Assembly (NCBI GenBank): GCA_951217055.1
Contig: OX578282.1
Span: 56,799,311 to 56,863,310 of the forward strand
Length of the DNA stretch: 64,000 nucleotides
Source of the DNA: Gerris lacustris
Taxonomy: Eukaryota > Arthropoda > Insecta > Hemiptera > Gerridae
Direction of reading: 5' to 3'
A program made the position numbers and the translations under genes. Below, one piece after another: positions 33,096 to 43,404 of the stretch. Positions within the stretch are counted from its first letter, which is position 1; each line of letters starts with the position of its first letter. The notes beneath the pieces are model-generated. The model saw nothing but the letters and a program-made list of their open reading frames with translations. It made no database searches and was not told where the DNA came from.

Positions 33096-33357
33096 AACCA
33101 AATATGGTACTATGATTGAGCTGATAGTCTCCAATGACCTAAAAAAGGTAATGATGACTGTAAAAATTCTAATAACATCGCAAAAGCATATAATTTTGTA
33201 CATATTGGCCGCCATCTTGAATTTCTCAAATTGCTCAAGGGTGACAGAGTGGCATCAATCGGATTTTTGAAATACACCTTAAATACAACCAAAATCAACA
33301 AAAACATTTTATGTATACCTCATTTCCCACTTTTTTTATTGGCACCCTGACTATATA

Positions 33358-33955
33358 ACTTCTTTTCTTTATTTAAAAATATACCCAATTTCATGAGATT
33401 AGGTAAAACTAATTTGACTTACGAATAGTTGAGGACACAACCGTCTAGTGGCAATACCTAGAACATAAAATACAAATAAGTAGTTCAAAAATTTACTTTG
33501 AAAAAAATATTGTAATTAAAATGTCTACTTTGTAATAAGCCTTCATCGGCATTAGGACAGAGTAGTACTATTTATTAAACGAGTAATTATAAACATGAAA
33601 TAACTTCTTCACTACCACAATAAAAATAAAGGGATTTAACCAAATATGCGGCATAGTGCTTAAAGCATCTGGCTAAAAAGCAAAACCTACGTTATAAAAA
33701 AAAAAAATATATATGCAAAAAACTGCAATAAATTATTCAAAGAATAGAACATTAATAAGTTGTTCACTGCATGCAAAGTAATGCCCACGGGCTACATCAG
33801 TGCAGGAGACAGGTGCAATTAAAAAACTATTCAAGGTAGTTTTTATGTACCACGATAAAAAAAAATGTCTAGAATGATATGTCTAATGGATGTAGTCGAA
33901 ACATCATATTAGTTCTGATTCCAAGCTTAATGGAAGTAACGGAAGTATGTGATTG
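33358..33955. other. AT-rich non-coding stretch
   Basis: No feature recognised. Confidence 0.4.
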
Positions 33956-33959
33956 TTCT

Positions 33960-34240
33960 GAAGAACCAACAAAAAATCGTTTCTTTTACATGTTTAGCGA
34001 AATTTATTGTGCGCAGATGGTTGGAACTAATATGGGTCCATCCGTGGGCTACTTTCGGCAAAAATGTTCAATGACAGAATGACCGAAAGATCTATAGACA
34101 GACATGACACAAATAAATATGTTCCCCGATGTCTGAAACGGAAATCGGAGCCAAAAATATTCCGCTATTCACAAGGATCACAATGCACCTTCGTTAACTT
34201 CGGTATGCTTGGAAACAAAATAAGGTAAAATTAAATTAAA
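33960..34240 (+). repeat. Family B fragment
   Basis: Contains 'aaatttattgtgcgcagatg', 'ctactttcggcaaaa', 'tgttccccgatgtctgaaac' and 'acaaggatcacaatgcacct'. The middle of the family is deleted. Confidence 0.62.
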
Positions 34241-35363
34241 TTAGCCAATAATGGGCTACAAAACATAACATCATTAAAGTACGGGACGCGAGGAAGCTAT
34301 GTGCCACACTAATTGGCAGACTATCTTTAAAAGTATTCATCTGATTTTTAATAAATTTAGATGGTTTTGCAAATCTACCCGCAGGTGGTCCCTTATTGTC
34401 CCTAATTTGCAGTCTATTTATTTAATAGTATTTCTAGTAAGACTACTGAGAGGAGAAGAAAGGAAAGCGCAAGCAAATTGAACAGATCTAGCGAGATATT
34501 TGTTTTTATTAAATGACCTCCAGAATAAAAATGTTAATCAAAACAGTTTAATGACGAAATAATCGATCAGGGTTATCTTATGAAATTAAATGGAAATATA
34601 AAAATTATTTATAACTAAACAATAAAAAATCGAAACAACATGAGATTTTCTTTTATTAGATAATCTTCCACAGAAATTGAGAAATCTAGTATATCTTAAA
34701 TAAGAGTATACTTACTAAGAGTTACTTCAACTATAAAACTAAATTCTGCTAATATGACCATCTGGTTACAGTAAGCGATAATATATTTTAACAAAAGACC
34801 ATATATTAGATTACACGTTGTGTGTGTTATACCCACTTTAATTAAAATCACTTGAAGCGGTCCCTTTGATAGCCACTTTATAAAGGTGTGTACCTAATAC
34901 TATTTTTCCATTATATTAAACAAATGATGTAATACGAAGAAATTTGTTTTAATTTAAGATTGAAATAGTTGTAAAAAAATTCAATAAACACTAAAAAATC
35001 AAATATTTCACTGAATAAACCAGTTCAAAGAAACAGAAATATTTCTTTAATAAAAAAAGATAAAGATTAACAAGATAAACAACAAGGCAAGCTGATCCTA
35101 AAACCGAGTCCATATTATCACGCTCTCAGATGCAACCACCCACGCTCTAGTCCTAACTCAACCATCTTCCAAGGACTTCTAAATGAAATAAGATAAAATA
35201 AAAATAAAATTAATAAAAAACCATATTATAATTAAACCCTGTCAAATATCAAACACGAACTTATACCAGTAGCTCGATTATAGCTATTTTTACAATACCT
35301 GAAAGAAAAATATAATTATAAATTATCAAACGAACCAAGTTCAACTATAGAATATATATGTAA

Positions 35364-35367
<4 letters not shown>
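34241..35367. other. AT-rich non-coding stretch
   Basis: No feature recognised. Confidence 0.45.

Positions 35368-35455
<88 letters not shown>
35368..35455. repeat. (TA)n microsatellite
   Basis: About 88 bp with one AAAT interruption. Confidence 0.96.
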
Positions 35456-35625
35456 TTAAGTGGCTCCAGGCCAAAAATGGTAATCGAAACAGTTTAATAG
35501 CACAGACGAAAGAAAAATAATAATAATGAATAAAAAAAAAAATGATTTTAAAAAGCTTAATCAAAACGATCCTTTCGGGTATCATCGAGTAACCTCGGAA
35601 GTCAAATATTTATTTTATTACCATC

Positions 35626-35627
<2 letters not shown>

Positions 35628-35721
<94 letters not shown>

Positions 35722-35722
35722 G
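35628..35722. repeat. (TA)n passing into (TATG)n
   Basis: About 82 bp TA, then three TATG units. Confidence 0.96.
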
Positions 35723-36666
35723 TTTTGGTTCTTCCCTTTTACTCTTTTACTCCCTATCTCATATATATATTAAATAAAAAGAATGAGATAAGTAATAATT
35801 TAATAAGCTATAAAGACATTTAAGAATAATTATTTAAGAAGAAACCAAGAGAAATACCAAGTAAAAATGAAAAACACTAATTTGTAAATAGCTATAAAGG
35901 GTATAAAAATAAATTTAAACTAGAAAGAACAAATAAGTAGGACGATTATTTATGTTAGGTAAAATTTAAATTTTATTTAATCCTTACTTCATCTGATCCT
36001 CTACAAATCACTTAATCTCTTTAATAGATCAATTTATTAAGTGGTGTGTAAATGAATATTTGTTTAGTCGCGATTTGTTTCTATCGCGGTACAATTCTAA
36101 GAGAAATGCGAAGGCCATGTTAAAGGGGCACGAAAAGGGAGGTGTGCCCACACCACGTGTACCTCTTTTATATGTAAAATTTCAACTTCTTACCTTAAAT
36201 AACTAATAACTTATATAATCCAACCGTATCTAAATAATGTAACTGAGAAGGGTAAACATATGGTTAAAAGAAAGACATTATAATATGTGGAAGCAAGGAA
36301 TAGAAAAAAACAAGCTTAGCTTTCATCAAAGGAAATATTAAATAAAGAAATAAACATTAAAAAATAAAAACAAATTATAAAAAGTTAATATAGTTATTAA
36401 GAATGACAATAATTATCTTTCATTCTTGTAAATAATAAATATAAAAAAATATATTAAAAAATAAAAAAATAAAAAGTTGTTATGGTGATAAAACAACATT
36501 GTTGTATTGAACGCAGTGGGAGATTTGTAAGAATCGGCTATCGTTCATGAAAATATGTAGACAATTCATTTCTAATATTTTGCTTTTTATTAGCTATAGT
36601 TGGAAATTAAAAAAAAATAAAAAATAAAAATACAATAGATACATTGAAAAGTCATAGTTTGAGTAA

Positions 36667-36668
<2 letters not shown>
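35723..36668. other. AT-rich non-coding stretch
   Basis: No feature recognised; a small 'cgcggtac' patch lies near 36085. Confidence 0.45.
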
Positions 36669-36744
<76 letters not shown>

Positions 36745-36785
36745 CACACACATAAAGAGAGAGAGAAAGAGAGAAAGAGAGAGAT
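36669..36785. repeat. (TA)n followed by (GA)n
   Basis: About 70 bp TA, a short CACA link and about 30 bp of GA-rich repeat. In composition it is the mirror of the (CT)n(TA)n array at 2944. Confidence 0.95.
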
Positions 36786-37187
36786 AGAGCAACAAATTGC
36801 AGGATAATGTTTCTAGAAGGACGAACAAGTAAGTTGGTTAATAGATCAGTAATTTATATTTTATAGAGTCTGCGTTCAATCAGAAATATTTATCATTAGT
36901 AAAGAAAAAACTTTTTCTCAGCAGGAGGCTATTAGAAAAAAATCAGCTCTCTGTGTGATTTACAGTTTAAAGCGGTAACATAAACAAACATTTAAACGGC
37001 AACACAAAAACTTACTTTACTAGAGAGAGTTTTACTTAGAGCATATATAATGATAAAAGTAAGTTTCTAGCTGACTATGTAACAGTCATTTTTATAATTT
37101 CATAGTTTTCAATAAAATATATGGCGGATTGTAAAATAAGTCTCACTTTAGGTTTAGACTAGTTTGTTTTTTATTTTTATTGTGTTC
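36786..37187. other. AT-rich non-coding stretch
   Basis: No feature recognised. Confidence 0.4.
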
Positions 37188-37664
37188 TTAAGCGGCCCAC
37201 ACACTAACAGTTTAACTGAAGATAACGATCTGTCCGTCCACGGAGCTTGGCCACACACTCGTCAGTTTTCCTTAAGATGACGGACTGCAGTCGGAGGTAG
37301 ACTGTAGGTGTGTGGAGGGTAGAGGCAAGGATCGGATGGAAGGAAAGATGACAGTCCGTGGACTGTCCGGCCTGTGCCTCAAGATCAATGTCGCCCTACA
37401 CTATCAGTCGGCCTACAGGCGTGTAGAGTGATTCGTATTTATTATGTTTATTTCCCTTCGTCGGACTGCAGTTAAAAATCGACAGATATCGGCCTGCAGG
37501 CATTCATCGCACAGTGTGTGGTGCATACAGGCACAGATCTGTAGTTCTTTACGATTGCCTGCAGGCGGTGGACGGGTAATGTGTGGTGGTCTGAGATTTT
37601 GGCCTTACGATAATCGTATACGATAACGGCCTGCAGTTAAACTGTAAGTGTGTGGGCCCCTTTA
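37188..37664. mobile_element. PIF/Harbinger-like MITE, 471 bp, TSD TTA
   Basis: The element proper is 37191-37661. The left TIR is AGCGGCCCACACACTAACAG and the right TIR, reversed, is AGGGGCCCACACACTTACAG; both continue with TTTAACTG. TTA lies directly outside each end (37188-37190 and 37662-37664), the target duplication expected of PIF/Harbinger. The interior has many 'ctgcag' and 'actgtagg' subrepeats in both directions and is GC-rich. No transposase. Confidence 0.85.
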
Positions 37665-37973
37665 GGTCTATGTTTAGGTTTTTTCTTTCTTTATTTCTTT
37701 GTAGGTAACCTTGGATAGGTTACAAGTGATATAGGAGTTTTATTGATGAGGATGAGACAAGAGTGGAGTTGGTGATGACAAGGAGCTTTATTTGAGATCT
37801 TCCGTTTCTAAGGTTCTAGAACAGCCTTATTGGCGGATTTTTAAATCATTCCATCTCTTATGAGTGGATTCATAGTGTACTCAAAAAAACCTGGTTCTAA
37901 AGGCACCCAGATACGGGAATCAGAAACACAAAATGGACGTAAGAAGCGGAAGTACGAAGTACGCAAACCAACC

Positions 37974-38024
37974 AATGAAAAGACCAGGAAGAAAAAAGCC
38001 ACATAAACTTGACGGGAAAAGATT
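37974..38024. repeat. 51-bp direct repeat, copy 1
   Basis: Matches 38788-38838 at 49 of 51 positions. In the plus frame starting with its ATG it would encode MKRPGRKKPHKLDGKRF, which stays open for 40 codons, but I recognise no protein. A weaker match to 'gacgggaaaagattc' occurs near 4703. Confidence 0.85.
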
Positions 38025-38197
38025 CAATTTCATCTACGATGTCCTTTTCAGTAGAATCCACGTCGGCCGAGATACCTTCCAAAATTTATTGATCTAATTC
38101 AAACAATAACGAGTGGTCTTGTCTTATAAAATGATCAAGGCCTCGGTCAGCGCCTGAACTTTTCCTTCCTCCTCTTCTGTAACTATAAGTGAGTCCA

Positions 38198-38653
38198 GGA
38201 GGCCGATTCTGTAACTTTTTTGATATATATCCACTGTTACATTATATATCAAACACCTCTATATATCAAAGTGTTGTTACATAATGTAGTGAATCTGTAA
38301 AGTGATGCCAGCGCTGTTTGTGGCGGAATACCAAACTACGGATTGACAGTGTCCTTTAGTGGCCATTTTGTAGTTATTTCAGTCAGAAAACAGAAAAAGT
38401 GAATGAAAACAACAATAAAGCGTCACTTAATTTTGGTTTTTACCATTTGATATATAACAACATAACCTGACGAATTATATCAACAACAATTTTGAGTGGA
38501 TATATATGAAACCTTATATATCAACTTTCTCCTTATATAACAACAAACAAAGTTATAGATTCACGTTGACAGGTTGCGCGCGCATGTTCATAACAACAGT
38601 TTGATATCTAACAACATGAAAAGGGATGTTTCAAAGTTACAGACTCGGCCTCC
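38198..38653. mobile_element. TIR element, ~456 bp, unclassified
   Basis: The left end GGAGGCCGATTCTGTAACTTT and the right end, reversed, GGAGGCCGAGTCTGTAACTTT differ at one position. The interior has many 'gatatatat' and 'ataacaaca' subrepeats in both orientations. The TSD is not clear. It lies between the 51-bp direct repeats. Confidence 0.78.
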
Positions 38654-38787
38654 AGCTTCTGAAAGGCGAGTGTCACAGATATTCTTCTGCCTGTTCGTTG
38701 CTTCTATATTGCTAGCCATATTAGTCCCTTTTTTCTCTCTTCTTTTCTTCAATTTACTGCTAAGCAGTCCTGTATACGGTCACCACT

Positions 38788-38838
38788 AATGAAAAGACCA
38801 AGAAGAAAAAAGCCACAGAAACTTGACGGGAAAAGATT
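38788..38838. repeat. 51-bp direct repeat, copy 2
   Basis: Second copy of 37974-38024. Roughly 165 bp downstream a GC-rich block (39000-39070) resembles the block at 38136-38195 that follows copy 1, so the duplication probably included more sequence that has since diverged. Confidence 0.8.
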
Positions 38839-39764
38839 TCCTATAAGGTTTTATTAAGAGTCAACAACAATCACATGCAACATAAATCAAAGCAAAGAAA
38901 AATATATCACTTTAAAATGAACAGGTTTGACAGTATTAAAAACAATATAATAAATAATAACTCAAATCCAACAGTAGATACAATTTTCATTTAGGCTCTC
39001 CTTATTATTACCGAGGCCGAGACGGCTTGGACTCCTTAATTCCAGATCCTCTTATCTTCCTCTTCCGTCACAGCTAACAACAAATATGGTTTTATTTTAT
39101 ATTTATATTTATTATGTATATAGTTTAAGTCTAAGTATATCGCAGCCCAATACTAAATATGAAGTATACTCATTTAAGTACATTAGAAGACTGCTGGTTG
39201 TAGTATTATATGTACTGGCGTACCAAAAGTTGTGCATCTTAATTTATTTAATTCAATTGTTTAAAGCGTACCGAAGTTACTACAATGATTCGAAATAGAC
39301 CAAATTCACCTAGCAAAATGTCATCAATGCCAAATAATTTGAAATAAACTGACACTATCGGAATCAACTTTAGTAGCACACAAGGAAGAGGCGAGATGAT
39401 ATTTATTAACATTCTGCAGGATGGAGTTGAATTCTATTCAAGAATATCCAACAGACAAGCAAGAGCAAGTATCATTGTGAACGATACAATGAAACAAGTG
39501 ATTGTTTATGTTATCAGCGTGATGCTAGTATGGACAGGACATAAATCCTTCCCCTCAAACAATTCTCCATTCAACAAACTATAGTATTATCTGCAGATAT
39601 GCCTATGGTAAACTTATGTGAGGAGGCAGTACTAGAGAATGGGTAATAGGTATCTGTACTGTGGGTAGTAGTAGTAAGGTCCGAATACTAGTAATAGACG
39701 GGTAGGACGAACCACTTGTTCGAATCTAACAATTAGACCATATTTTTTACTAGCCCCATGGTAG
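38839..39764. other. Non-coding stretch
   Basis: No gene recognised. The short frames at 39086 and 39396 show no domain. Confidence 0.4.
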
Positions 39765-39937
39765 TGTGTCAAATGTCAAGATATGGCATAGTAAATTTAA
39801 TTGTTGAAGCATAGTATTTTCTTAACTTTTTGTTTTTGACTTGTTTTGTAATGAAATAAAATAAGTTCAGTTGTTGTTTGAAAGCCAAAAGAATTAGTTT
39901 TTTCTTATTATAGTTAAAATATTGTCAGAATACGACA
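39765..39937 (+). mobile_element. Lone 5' LTR of a retrotransposon
   Basis: It begins TGTGTCAAATG and ends ATACGACA, and has an AATAAAATAAG polyadenylation-like site about 90 bp before the end. Two bases after it stands TGGTAGCAGAGCGTGG, an initiator tRNA-Met primer-binding site. LTR end, two-base spacer and PBS are in the correct order and orientation. No internal region or second LTR follows. The 5' boundary (39765 or 39767) is approximate. Confidence 0.7.
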
Positions 39938-39939
39938 AA

Positions 39940-40014
39940 TGGTAGCAGAGCGTGGTTTCGATCCACGGACCTCTGGGTTATGGGCCCAGCACGCTTCCAC
40001 TGCGCACATAGTTG
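39940..40014 (-). tRNA. Initiator tRNA-Met-like copy with encoded CCA (pseudogene, 5' end degraded)
   Basis: On the minus strand: D-arm GCGCAGTGGAAGCG, anticodon arm GCTGGGCCCATAACCCAG with anticodon CAT, T-arm CGTGGATCGAAACCACG, acceptor 3' strand CTCTGCTA, then CCA. Anticodon and T stems pair perfectly. The 5' acceptor strand (AGCAGAG expected) is not intact; the sequence there is 'gcaactatgt'. Eukaryotic tRNA genes do not encode CCA, so this copy came from a mature tRNA. Its CCA sits exactly where the LTR's PBS starts. Not expected to be a functional gene. Confidence 0.82.
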
Positions 40015-40074
40015 CAGCCACTTCACACATCATACCTCTCTCTACATTGTACTGCCGAAGCGAGTATAGTGTGA

Positions 40075-40172
40075 TCAATAGTGAGCGATATAAATCAGAG
40101 AACCACGGCGAGGAATCGAACCTACGACCTCGTGCCGCCCTTTATTCATTGATGGCAGAGCTCTCTGGGTAA
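40075..40172 (-). repeat. Second tRNA-like segment with B-box
   Basis: The minus strand has GGTTCGATTCC (a perfect pol III B-box) about 50 nt after 'gagctctgcc', and short pairing ends CAGAGA/TCTCTG. It does not fold into a clean cloverleaf. Together with the tRNA-Met-like unit it could be part of a dimeric tRNA-derived SINE read on the minus strand. Confidence 0.5.
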
Positions 40173-40201
40173 TGGGGAAGTATTTTTTAAAAATACAAAA
40201 G

Positions 40202-40597
40202 ATCGGTCCGAGACAACTCAGACAAACTTTCTCATATTGTTAAAACTGTTTTTAAATTCCATAATATCTCATTCAATTGATTTAATTAAAATCGTCGGAA
40301 CCAATTTCGAGATTTTTTTTTTCACGTACTTTCAGAGTTTTTGGGGATTACGCTCCCAAATTTGGACCTAAATTCATTTCACGATTTCACCTCGGGGTAT
40401 AATTTCTCTGAACTTGTATGCCAAATTTCGTCAAAATAGGCCCAGCAGTTTAGGCTCCACGCGTATGCACAGACAACAGACAGACATTTTTTTAAAAAGA
40501 ACACTTTTTTGGACTCAGGGGATCTAAAAACTTGTAAAACTATCTAAATCTTAAAATCGAATTTTCGAGCCATCACAATACTTTCTCTTAATATGAG

Positions 40598-40640
<43 letters not shown>
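40202..40640 (+). repeat. Family A copy with internal deletion and long poly-A tail
   Basis: The start 'atcggtccgagacaactcag' is perfect. Sequence equivalent to the tRNA-like block is deleted. The 3' half is well preserved ('atgccaaatttcgtcaaaat', 'acaatactttctcttaatat', 'gagaaagta'), followed by about 34 A. The long tail suggests retroposition and relative youth. Confidence 0.82.
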
Positions 40641-40641
<1 letters not shown>

Positions 40642-40772
40642 GCAATAGCACATTACTCCGAAGCAACTAGGATGCCTTATTAAGTTTTAAAGAAATAAAA
40701 GAATAGTTATTAATTATTATAGAACCGATTAGAAGTCTCTAACCGAACCAATTCAACAACTCTAATAACTTC

Positions 40773-41204
40773 TTTTTGAGTGATTCGTAAAGGGTAATAA
40801 TTTTTTTTAACACTAGGTTGACCAAACTCCTGGTCATATTCATGCCTTAACATAATAAACATATTATTATAATATATTTTCCTCCATTATTTGGTATCGT
40901 CGAATCTTATTTTTTTTTAAAAAAACAATTATATAAATTTAACACATCTCAACCACTTTCCTGACTTTCTAATTTTTAACAAAAATAACAAATTAAAACT
41001 AAAAGTAGTTGAGATTTGTTAAATTTGTATACAATTGTTTTAAAAAAAGATAAGATTCGACGATACCAAATAATGGAGGAAAATATATATAATATGTCTA
41101 TATGTTAAGGCATGAATATGACCAGGAGTTTGGTCCAAATATAGCCAGATGACAACAACATAGTGTTTAAAAAAACTTATTACCCTTTATGACCCACTCA
41201 AAAA
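40773..41204. mobile_element. ~430-bp palindromic MITE
   Basis: The left arm (~40773-40956) and right arm (~41006-41204) are reverse complements over landmarks 'aagggtaataa', 'gaccaaactcctggtcatat', 'catgccttaacata', 'tccattatttggtatcgtcg' and 'aatcttat'. The right arm carries an extra ~24 bp ('aaatatagccagatgacaac'). About 50 bp separate the arms. No coding sequence. Confidence 0.82.
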
Positions 41205-43365
41205 TAAGATACTAAACAAGAGCGACAAATTCTCAATTACAACTCTAATAACGTTCACCAGGCGTCTCCAGAAAAAAAAATCTCAATACAACTTAAACTA
41301 AGTTATCTTAATTAAATTATAATATTTACATCGCATTTTAATATCATTATAATATTCATAAAATAACCGCAAACTTAAAAAAAATGAAGCTAAATTGAAA
41401 CACAAGCAAAAACCCAAAGAAAAACTCTTTTCTGTGGTGCTAATCTGACACATTCGGTTGAATACACCGCAGTGTCCTTGGCATTCAACTTGTTTTTCAT
41501 TCTTGAGATTAGTTTTATTTATTTATTTTGTTTCTGTTCAATATTTAGAAGTCGAGACACAAAAAACAAGGTAGGTGAATGTCTCGCGTCATTCTAAAGG
41601 TTAGTACGAGATATTAAAAGAGACCAACACCTATTTGCAGCGACATTGTTAAGCAAAACAAAAAACAACACAAGAGATATTGTCACGTCAAACTAAATAA
41701 CTACTAAAAGACTTCGAAACAAACACAAAACTAAAATAAGACTTTCCATTATATCTAGCTTAAAAAAAGATTAAAGATTAACTATAAAATGGCCTTACAC
41801 ACACACACACACACACAAAAAAACTCTCTTTTAAAGCACCTTTCTAAAAAAATCCTTGTTGTACCTTACATACTAACTAACAAATATATTGCACATATTA
41901 AAAAAAAGAAAAGATAATAACAAAAGAATAAATAATATCTAATTTAATCCTAATAGTATTATTCGAGTGATTAAAATTACTGTTAAAAATTCAAACAAAC
42001 ATTAGATCACCCAAGATTACAGATAACCAATTTTTTAAAGATAACAAGCGTGAAATAAACATTATAAACAAAAGTGATTTATCATCCAAGAGTAAACAAG
42101 GAATGATATATTACTTCGAGAACTAAAAGGACATTGAATATGAAAGGAATTTAGAATTCAATTATTTTTAGATTGGATATTCGAAATTATTTAATTCTTT
42201 AAGATATAGACTTCGTTGTTTTATGCCAAGTAAAAAAAACGTTAACATTTTAATTAGTTAAATATTTAATTGGTTTATTTACAATTATGTGATTACATTG
42301 AAGTTTAGCTTCTTTTTTTTAAATATAATTGAAATTAATATTTTTAATAATATATAAGGAAGAACGGGATTAAAAAATGTAATATAATAATATTGAAACG
42401 ATTAATATATCTATTTGACGTTAATATATTAACAAATACCTTACTAAACCGTATTGTATTGTAGAGCTAGTAGGCTGATAAAGAGGGTTGTTTGTTCTCT
42501 CTAATGCTTTAACATGTTCATGTTCATAAACGATCAAGCAAATTAGTCAAACTTTTGACTGATGCTCGTCAAGTAAGTATCATTACCCAAGTTTGATCTC
42601 AGGCAAAATTGTATTTTTACAGAACACATGTGTTAAATATTCGTCAATAAAGATTAAGAAGGCTAAGAAACCTGTGACCCGACAAGAATTTTATTTATTT
42701 TAAAAAGGTTAATTTTCTATAAAGCCTTATTTATTTTCTATTATCAGTCGTTATTTTAGCAATGGAGACAAACAGAATTATTAAGCAAAGTTCAGTTCTA
42801 AAAATTAGTAGGCAAAAAGACTCAGGTCTTTTTTCTTATCTTTTAACAATACTAAATAGGTCTAAAATAGTAAATAAAACACGACAAGACCAAAGTTGAC
42901 GTAAAAAAACCCACATGCTTAATACATAATTATACTGCAGTTAGTCATTATACAGAGAGTGGACGAATCTGGTCAGTATAAAAAATTAGTTATTGTGTTG
43001 TTTTTCTAAAAATACTTATTAAGTTCGCTCAATTAGTTTTTAGTCTTTATTTTAACATAGATTTGGGGGACAAAAGAAATTTACGTCACGCAAAAAAATT
43101 ATATGAAAAATGTTACGCTCTTAAATATAGTATCAGGAAGATGGGATATAACAGGAGGTAGCTTGGTTTGCACTTAAGAACTAAACATCACCACCAGAAG
43201 CAAACTTTTAAATATATATATGATCTATGATTCAATGTTTTTCCATGAAGTGAAGAAATTTTATAAGAAAAGGAAGGTTAAAAAATTCAGATTCAAACAA
43301 GTGCGATTTCGTGATTTCTGTTTGTTTTTAAACGGAGAATCTCATTTGTAATCAATTTAGCCATA

Positions 43366-43404
<39 letters not shown>

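Larger units (their letters stand above)
30166..33357. mobile_element. 3.2-kb region bounded by ~180-bp inverted repeats
   Basis: The left arm starts at 'tatatagtcagggtgccaa' and the right arm, reversed, starts with the same 19 bases. Similarity continues inward through 'gatgccaccctgtcaccctt' and 'atggcggc', giving arms of roughly 180 bp (30166-30345 and 33180-33357). TA flanks are possible on both sides. The interior holds a palindrome, AT-rich tracts and family B pieces, but no transposase. It is either one composite element or two inverted copies of one MITE. Confidence 0.6.

Noticed and set aside
39940..40014. A functional initiator tRNA gene
   Set aside because: The 5' acceptor strand is broken and CCA is encoded, which points to a copy of a mature tRNA.
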